Assembly: GCA_964344305.1 (NCBI GenBank)
Contig: CAYFMT010000021.1
Location: forward strand, 1 to 28,628
Source: JABMOV01 sp964344305
GTDB lineage: Bacteria; Fidelibacterota; Marinisomatia; Marinisomatales; JABMOV01
Direction of reading: 5' to 3'
DNA length: 28,628 nt
Part shown: positions 23,761-28,628 of the stretch, piece after piece
How positions within the stretch are numbered: the stretch's first letter is position 1
Layout: every line of letters begins with the position of its first letter
Notes under the pieces: model-generated
Seen by the model: only the letters and a program-made list of their open reading frames with translations
What the model was told of the DNA's origin: nothing
Database searches by the model: none
Program-made: the position numbers and the translations under genes

Positions 23761-24843
23761 TCAATTGGTTCTGATGCATCGAAACCCAATGGCAGGGTAT
23801 GTGCCAGTTGGATCTGAATAATATCGATACCAGGAGGTAAGATGCTCACCCAAATTGTTGTAACCACCGCCACGGCGTACGCGGTGAGTCACAGTGCTGT
23901 TGAAAAAAGAGTTTGTCCATTCCCACACGTTTCCTGCAAGGTCATAGACACCAAAAACACTCACGCCTGTGGCATTTCCCACAGGCTGCGTATCATCCTC
24001 GCATCCAAAATAATTGGCCTGATCGCAGATTGGTAAATCATTCCCCCAGGGATAATCATACCCTGTGTTGCTTCTAGCAGCCAGCTCCCATTGCATCTCC
24101 GTTGGCAGTTTCATGCCATAATGGGTGGCATAGGCATAAGCACCAAACCAGGTAACCATAACTACCGGATGATTTTCATAACCATCCGTGACGGAAAACG
24201 AAATTCCATCATAACTGATTCGACAATCATCTGTTTGCATATCAATTATATTGTATGTACCTGCCTGAAAATTCGCATCACCTGTATAATACCCTGAGAC
24301 CACATTGCTGGATACGGATATTTCACCCACTGAAAGGGCTTCTTCCAGATATTTGGCAAACTGCTCATTGGTAACTTCATATTTCATCATATCAAAGCCA
24401 GTATTGACAATGAGAGCTGTGTCGCCTTCACCATAGGATAGATATCCACCGGGGATGGTAATGAAATTGAAGGATTCAGCTACAACAATAGTTGTGGTGT
24501 GGGATGATTCATCATAAATATCATCCACGGTTACTGTAATGTCATAATAGCCGGCAATATTGGGTGCCTGCCATATCACTTCCGCCTTCTTCCTGCTGCC
24601 AATGAAGTGGCCGCCGGTGGCTTTCCATGAATAGGACAACTCATCACCTTCAGCATCTGTTGCATCGCAGGTCAATGTTGTTCGATCATAAGAATTGAGA
24701 CGAAATGTTGTGGCATCAACATCATTGATTTGTGGGGGTGTATGAATGAGTTCACACCCGGTGATGAGGAGTATCCCTGCCAGGCCAATGCAGGAAAATG
24801 TCTTCAACCCCCAAATCAGTCTTTCTGCAATTTTCATTCTCAT
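23761..24843 (-). CDS. SUMF1/FGE-fold lipoprotein with Ig-like domain
   Basis: 360 residues. A lipobox LLITGC (Cys30) is followed by an Ig/cadherin-like domain (about 38-122, DATDAEGDELSYSW, GYYDITVTVDD) and then a formylglycine-generating-enzyme-type fold (about 128-360). Fold marks are MMKYEVTNEQFAKYL, HPVVMVTWFGAYAYA, LPTEMQWELAAR, YPWGN, VYDLAGNVWEWT and GFRCIRTN. The catalytic Cys pair of true FGE is missing: the matching segment reads SWYRYYSDPTG. A non-enzymatic or ligand-binding role of the C-type-lectin-like fold is therefore more likely than sulfatase activation. No sulfatase is nearby. No good ribosome site is seen; an ATG two codons later is equally possible. Confidence 0.85.
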   Translation of the reverse strand: MRMKIAERLIWGLKTFSCIGLAGILLITGCELIHTPPQINDVDATTFRLNSYDRTTLTCDATDAEGDELSYSWKATGGHFIGSRKKAEVIWQAPNIAGYYDITVTVDDIYDESSHTTTIVVAESFNFITIPGGYLSYGEGDTALIVNTGFDMMKYEVTNEQFAKYLEEALSVGEISVSSNVVSGYYTGDANFQAGTYNIIDMQTDDCRISYDGISFSVTDGYENHPVVMVTWFGAYAYATHYGMKLPTEMQWELAARSNTGYDYPWGNDLPICDQANYFGCEDDTQPVGNATGVSVFGVYDLAGNVWEWTNSFFNSTVTHRVRRGGGYNNLGEHLTSWYRYYSDPTGTYPAIGFRCIRTN

Positions 24844-25019
24844 GGCAGATAATTTACATGTGTTTTTATTTTCAATACTGTTAAAAACATCGGAGGGTGG
24901 AATACAAAACAGTTGTGAAAAATCAGGATATATGAAAGATAAGGATGTAATTTGCTAGATCTCTGCTATCATCACGGGGATTTCATCAGTTTTCCTTGGT
25001 AGATTTCACTACAACCTCC

Positions 25020-26129
25020 ATGCAGTTCATGAACGTCCACGTCTCAGATTCATTTACATTTCCTCGAACGGGAAAAACCCTTTCTAACCGTACGGTACTG
25101 GCTGCCATGACCAACAAACAAAGTCATCCTGACGGTAGTCTGTCTGATGATGAAATCAGGTGGTTAACCCGACGGGCAGCCGGTGGTTTTGGACTTATCA
25201 CAACAGCAGCAACCCATGTATCCCCTGATGGGCAGGGCTGGGAAAATGAGTTCGGCGTCCACAATGATAAATTTCTTCCCGGATTGGAAAAACTATCCAA
25301 TTCCATTCATAAGCATGATAGTTTACTTGTTGCTCAATTATTCCATGGTGGAGCGCGATCACCACAGGCATTAACAGGCGTGGAACCACTGTCTGCCAGC
25401 AAGATACCCAGTGATGTGTCAACGTCCGGTTTTACGCGAGCAGCAACTATTGACGATATCTATCGCATAATAAACGATTTTACACTGGCTGCCAAACGAT
25501 GTGAACTGGCAGGGTTTGATGGTGTAGAACTTCACGGTGCCCATGGATATCTATTGTCTCAATTCCTTGGGAAAGAATCCAATAGTCGGAATGATAACTA
25601 TGGTGGCAATTTGCTGGGAAAGGCCCGTTTGCTAATTGAAATCATTCGATCCATAAAAAAAGCAGTTGGGGATTCATTTCTTGTGGGTGTGAGAATTTCA
25701 CCGGAAATCCAAAGCCTGGGCATTGAGCTCAAGGATAGTCTGATGGTGTCCGATATGCTAACAAAAGAGGGAATTGATTTCCTGCATATTTCTGTTTGGG
25801 ATTATACCGCACAATCAAGAGAATACGCTGAGGATAAACGTACCTTAACGGAATGGTTTACATCCGAGGTTGAAAACCTGCCACCTGTTATCAGCACCGG
25901 TAGTGTATGGTCACAAAAAGATGCATTGGCGGTTTTAGCCCAGGGGGCTGACCTTGTTGGTGTGGGCAGAGCAGGAATTGCACATCCTGATTGGGGGAAA
26001 TACTGTGGAGACATTGGATACGACCCACAAAGACCACCCTTTAATAAAGCCTATCTCAGGTCAGTGGCTCTTAGTGATCCATTTATCCAGTATATGCGTC
26101 GCTGGAAAGGGTTTGTGGACAAATCTTAA
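25020..26129 (+). CDS. Old Yellow Enzyme-family NAD(P)H:flavin oxidoreductase
   Basis: About 369 residues from the ATG at 25020; an upstream TTG at 24996 or the ATG at 25029 are alternatives, and none has a clear ribosome site. The single TIM-barrel FMN domain has NRTVLAAMTNK, AAGGFGLITTAATHVSPDG, AQLFHGGARS, DGVELHGAHGYLLSQFL, SRNDNYGG, RLLIEIIRSIK and a C-terminal phosphate-binding GADLVGVGRAGIAHPDW. The FAD/iron-sulfur C-terminal half of dienoyl-CoA reductases is absent, so this is a short OYE that reduces activated alkenes. The natural substrate is unknown. Its stop overlaps the convergent small gene by 4 nt. Confidence 0.92.
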   Translation: MQFMNVHVSDSFTFPRTGKTLSNRTVLAAMTNKQSHPDGSLSDDEIRWLTRRAAGGFGLITTAATHVSPDGQGWENEFGVHNDKFLPGLEKLSNSIHKHDSLLVAQLFHGGARSPQALTGVEPLSASKIPSDVSTSGFTRAATIDDIYRIINDFTLAAKRCELAGFDGVELHGAHGYLLSQFLGKESNSRNDNYGGNLLGKARLLIEIIRSIKKAVGDSFLVGVRISPEIQSLGIELKDSLMVSDMLTKEGIDFLHISVWDYTAQSREYAEDKRTLTEWFTSEVENLPPVISTGSVWSQKDALAVLAQGADLVGVGRAGIAHPDWGKYCGDIGYDPQRPPFNKAYLRSVALSDPFIQYMRRWKGFVDKS

Positions 26130-26326
26130 TCCGTAGATTCATTGGCACTTGAAGAATCTCTGGAGTCATTCAGTCCTTTCCATCCGAATAGTGTGAAAAA
26201 AATACCGAGCAATGTATATGAAACTGCCTGAAAGATGTTTTCTCCGCTGCTGAACCACGACACCCACATAATGACTGCACTAACTAAAATCAGAAGCCCA
26301 CAAATGAATACTATGTATCGTTTCAT
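26126..26326 (-). CDS. Small membrane protein with two helices
   Basis: 66 residues, family not recognised. Two hydrophobic helices (about 4-24 and 33-50) are separated by a short SGENIFQ loop, and the tail is hydrophilic (Ser/Asp/Glu-rich). It overlaps the end of the alpha/beta hydrolase gene as ATGA, so it is probably translationally coupled and real despite its size. Its 3' end overlaps that of the convergent OYE gene. Confidence 0.65.
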   Translation of the reverse strand: MKRYIVFICGLLILVSAVIMWVSWFSSGENIFQAVSYTLLGIFFTLFGWKGLNDSRDSSSANESTD

Positions 26327-27222
26327 TGTATAATCCGATCAATTTGCAATTGCAATATTTGGTTGAATTCCTCTGGTTCTTCCATCATAAGGAAATGACC
26401 CACACCTGTCATAGGCACAGCCTCAAACAGAGGAGCGTACTCAAGAACATGATCTGCTGCAATCCCATATCTTTCTACTGCATTGATCTCAATAATTGGG
26501 ATCTTATTCCCGACGGATTTTAATGCATTTTGCAATCCACCATTTCTGTATTTGTAGTACGCTTGAGCAGCAGGGATAGCAATGTCTGGAGGCGTCTGGC
26601 TCATGTCTTCAGCAACCCACATCACCAGATTCGTATCCGCACCATCCAGAAACCATCCGGGGACAGACGCTTTCATTTTTGGAGCAAACCCATCAATATA
26701 GTTCTCCTCAATCTGTGCATAAAAATCTTCATCAAATCGTTTTTCTAAATAGCCATCATATGAAATCCGCAAACCATCCACACCGATGACACCTCGCACC
26801 TTTTCGTCAAGTAGAACCGCAGCCGCCATAGCCGCAAAGGCACCCGCCGAATGTCCAACTAATATCACATCCCTCTCATTCAGATCGGAAATGACGGCAA
26901 GTATATCCTGGCCATAGGCTTCCATGGACCATTCTTTCCTGTTGTGCGATGATTCGCCATGGCCGGCCAGATCAATTAGAATCACCTTATATAACTTCGA
27001 AAAATATTCAGACTGGTGTTTCCAGTAATTACGATCACAACACCACCCATGGATGAACACCAGTGTGGGAGATTTTTCACCAAGTGCTTCATAATTGATC
27101 ATGACCCCATCAAAAGAGCCAGTTCTTCCTTTATCACTGCCCATCGAAGGGGTAAGAAATAGAAATATCAGTGAAGTGGAAAAGATTACCTTGATCATTT
27201 GATTGTAAGAAATATCTTTCAT
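26323..27222 (-). CDS. Exported alpha/beta hydrolase
   Basis: About 299 residues from the ATG at 27222, preceded by AAGAG. An ATG at 27258 lies inside the preceding gene; a third at 27198 would also leave a signal peptide (MIKVIFSTSLIFLFLTPSMG). The fold shows the oxyanion HGW motif in FIHGWCCD, DLAGHGES, the nucleophile elbow GHSAG, a plausible acid (Asp/Glu) further on, and catalytic His in GVGHFLMMEEPEEF. An esterase or related hydrolase in the periplasm is likely; the substrate is not readable. It is followed by the overlapping 66-residue membrane protein gene. Confidence 0.87.
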   Translation of the reverse strand: MKDISYNQMIKVIFSTSLIFLFLTPSMGSDKGRTGSFDGVMINYEALGEKSPTLVFIHGWCCDRNYWKHQSEYFSKLYKVILIDLAGHGESSHNRKEWSMEAYGQDILAVISDLNERDVILVGHSAGAFAAMAAAVLLDEKVRGVIGVDGLRISYDGYLEKRFDEDFYAQIEENYIDGFAPKMKASVPGWFLDGADTNLVMWVAEDMSQTPPDIAIPAAQAYYKYRNGGLQNALKSVGNKIPIIEINAVERYGIAADHVLEYAPLFEAVPMTGVGHFLMMEEPEEFNQILQLQIDRIIQ

Positions 27223-27235
27223 AGACAAATAGCTC

Positions 27236-27712
27236 TTAATCTTTTTCGGCCCATTCACGAATTTTTTGCTTCAGTTTCTTTTCTACCTTTTCGCCAATCT
27301 CTTCCCACTCTTCATCGCCCACACTCTCTTCATCTGATTCTGCCCATTCAGTGAGCTTTCTCATCACTTTACTTTCTATCTTTTCAGCGATATCATCCCA
27401 TTCCTTGTCCTGACCTTTGGTGCATCGTGATTTTGTACTGGCATGGGAGCTGCCACCCCATACACATATCACACCCAGTAAAAATCCGAAGTCATACCAA
27501 CCGCCAGTATTGTTTATTTCATAAACAGAAACAGTATCTTTGAAGATGTGAATAATCAAGGTAATGACAGAGATCATGCCATGCCATATTCCATACCAGA
27601 ATCCTGCTGGTTGCTGCTGGGTAAATTGCTCATTGCCCGCTGCGCAGGACATTATAAAGAATAACATGGGAATAAATACAAACAACAGGTTACGATTATT
27701 TATTACTTTCAT
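27236..27712 (-). CDS. Membrane lipoprotein with duplicated amphipathic-helix tail
   Basis: 158 residues. A lipobox FIMSC (Cys23) is followed by two hydrophobic segments: GFWYGIWHGMISVITLIIHIF, and a second with GGWYDFGFLLGV and WGGSS. Proteins with this WHG...YEV-N-GGWYDFGFLLG layout recur in bacteria as uncharacterised membrane proteins. The tail holds two related Glu/Lys-rich helices, EWDDIAEKIESKVMRKLTEW and EWEEIGEKVEKKLKQKIREW, an internal duplication of about 24 residues. The ribosome site AGAGG lies about 9 nt before the ATG. It is the first gene of a run with the alpha/beta hydrolase and small membrane protein. Function unknown. Confidence 0.75.
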   Translation of the reverse strand: MKVINNRNLLFVFIPMLFFIMSCAAGNEQFTQQQPAGFWYGIWHGMISVITLIIHIFKDTVSVYEINNTGGWYDFGFLLGVICVWGGSSHASTKSRCTKGQDKEWDDIAEKIESKVMRKLTEWAESDEESVGDEEWEEIGEKVEKKLKQKIREWAEKD

Positions 27713-27937
27713 AATCTTTTCCTCTCTTTCGCAGGTCGTGCTGCACTTGTGATTGAATGTGCTTTTACTTTACCAGCTTGGAAAGGCTGGTTGAAGCCGC
27801 AGGACCAATAAACTCATGGATTGACGAAATTTCATGTTGATATGGAATCAATTTATCCAATATCATCTCAAAAGGCATGTTTTTCCTGGCGGTTTATAAT
27901 AAACAATAAACCCAGTATCATCCCGATTTGAGAAAGA

Positions 27938-28210
27938 TCATGCCTTAAGGACCGTCCACAATCCTATAAGAATAAATCCAAAACCAGCAATGTATTGAAG
28001 GTATTTTATATTGATGTATTGCGCTAGAAACCCGCCGGCCAGTACTCCCATTCCTGATGTTACAATAAGAGCCAAGGATGAGCCAAAAAATATGATGAGT
28101 TTGCTTGCCTCCTTATCGGTAGCAAACAATAAAGTGGCCAGTTGTGTTTTATCCCCCAATTCCGCCAGAAAGATGGCTCCAAATACCACAAAAAACAGTT
28201 TCAAATCCAA
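27938..28210 (-). CDS. UPF0016 (GDT1/TMEM165)-family cation transporter, single repeat
   Basis: 90 residues with three hydrophobic helices and the family motif E-L-G-D-K-T (AELGDKTQLATLLFA) in helix 1. Family members transport Mn2+ or Ca2+; bacterial single-repeat forms such as this must assemble as dimers to match the two-repeat proteins. A partner gene is not in the window. The start is TTG at 28210, with a perfect AAGGAGG 5 nt ahead, and no in-frame ATG upstream. That ribosome site lies in an 8-bp hairpin (28215-28236), suggesting translational control. Confidence 0.85.
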   Translation of the reverse strand: MDLKLFFVVFGAIFLAELGDKTQLATLLFATDKEASKLIIFFGSSLALIVTSGMGVLAGGFLAQYINIKYLQYIAGFGFILIGLWTVLKA

Positions 28211-28214
28211 AGTG

Positions 28215-28236
28215 TCCTCCTTAATGACAAGGAGGA
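28215..28236 (-). promoter_or_regulatory. Hairpin masking the ribosome site of the UPF0016 gene
   Basis: On the transcript strand TCCTCCTT (28236-28229), loop GTCATT, AAGGAGGA (28222-28215) is a perfect 8-bp stem whose 3' arm is the entire Shine-Dalgarno sequence of the TTG start at 28210. Folding would block initiation. No yybP-ykoY manganese riboswitch pattern is visible further upstream. Confidence 0.65.
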
Positions 28237-28628
28237 AATTTATTTAATTGTTGCAGTATTTATTGGGAATACAATTTTAATTTCTATAAATGGAGGATTT
28301 TAATAGAGACGCATCCATAAGTGTCTATACTTAGGAAAGAGTGGTCATAGTTTTCTCTTAATTTGTTACGCAAAAAAGCAAATAAAGGAGAAATACCCTG
28401 TTTTAATTACATTTATCACATATATTAAAATATAGTTTTTCAGTATTCTTGCACGAATTCTACCGGAAAACATTCCTTTCGGGATTAGAATTGAGGAGTC
28501 TCTGAAAACAGGGAAGATAGTTTTACTAAAATAATCTGTGGATCCCTCCGCAGATGGCTGGCCATGCATCTATTATGTAAGTCTTTTAAATCTTTCGGAC
28601 TTTTCATTTAAAAAGTTAAGGTGTACTT
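28237..28628. other. AT-rich non-coding right edge
   Basis: No gene is supported. A 67-codon frame at 28366-28569 (minus) has no ribosome site, family resemblance or coding bias and is probably chance. A short hairpin ATCTGTG/CGCAGAT is at 28534-28555. The sequence upstream of the UPF0016 gene presumably carries its promoter, but I cannot pick one with confidence. Confidence 0.5.

Noticed and set aside
23761..24843. Genuine formylglycine-generating enzyme with a partner sulfatase
   Set aside because: The catalytic cysteine pair is missing and no sulfatase gene is in the window.
28237..28400. yybP-ykoY manganese riboswitch upstream of the UPF0016 gene
   Set aside because: I looked for its conserved purine-rich and CCTGCCC-type segments on the transcript strand and did not see them; only the short masking hairpin is present.
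28366..28569. 67-codon minus-strand frame at the right edge
   Set aside because: AT-rich chance frame without ribosome site, conserved motif or operon context.

Overview
The window is a stretch of bacterial chromosome of moderate GC. It most likely comes from the FCB assemblage, and Marinimicrobia (SAR406)-like bacteria are my best guess. This rests on a secreted protein ending in the YPNPFNPTT-type C-terminal module, several 'MKK...L.GC' lipoproteins, an OmpP1/FadL-like barrel, an FG-GAP/ASPIC receptor and a GAFTDA-type sigma54 activator. The taxonomy is inference; no rRNA is present.

Layout. Positions 1-450 hold repeat debris: two transposon-end-like direct repeats and a decayed 'cattgcgag' palindromic repeat. 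Positions 451-7280 (minus) form a putative signalling unit. It contains a kinase with an extracytoplasmic six-repeat FG-GAP/ASPIC sensor, an overlapping NtrC-type sigma54 activator, then a His-rich lipoprotein and an OmpP1/FadL-like outer-membrane protein. A near-consensus sigma54 promoter with an upstream dyad precedes the lipoprotein gene. wecB (7448-8542, plus) is divergent from this unit.

Positions 8651-13400 (minus) read as an OmpR-type regulator, its kinase, a spondin-domain lipoprotein and an exported MsrA-MsrB fusion. Four direct repeats with exact 11-bp phasing lie just upstream of the spondin gene, as expected for an OmpR/PhoB-type binding array. Positions 13401-14157 hold a tRNA with a CAU anticodon (probably Ile2) inside decayed tandem copies of the tRNA/terminator unit, followed by a strong bidirectional terminator and a PPC-domain lipoprotein.

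Positions 15302-19235 (plus) contain cysD, a cysN whose C-terminal APS-kinase domain has lost its catalytic motifs, yggT, and an exported protein fused to a zinc-type MsrB. After 19236 there is a PAS kinase (minus), a CoiA-like nuclease plus a secreted sorting-domain protein (plus), and a DUF3228-like/bactofilin-like pair with a SUMF1-fold lipoprotein (minus). An Old Yellow Enzyme homologue (plus) follows. Then come a small membrane protein, an alpha/beta hydrolase, a duplicated-helix lipoprotein and a single-repeat UPF0016 transporter (all minus). The UPF0016 gene uses a TTG start behind a Shine-Dalgarno-masking hairpin.

Two themes recur. One is envelope sensing, with three histidine kinases and two adjacent regulators. 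The other is sulfur and methionine redox (CysD/CysN, MsrAB, MsrB). The best candidate for an undescribed system is the FG-GAP/ASPIC kinase, sigma54 activator and His-rich lipoprotein/outer-membrane barrel cassette.
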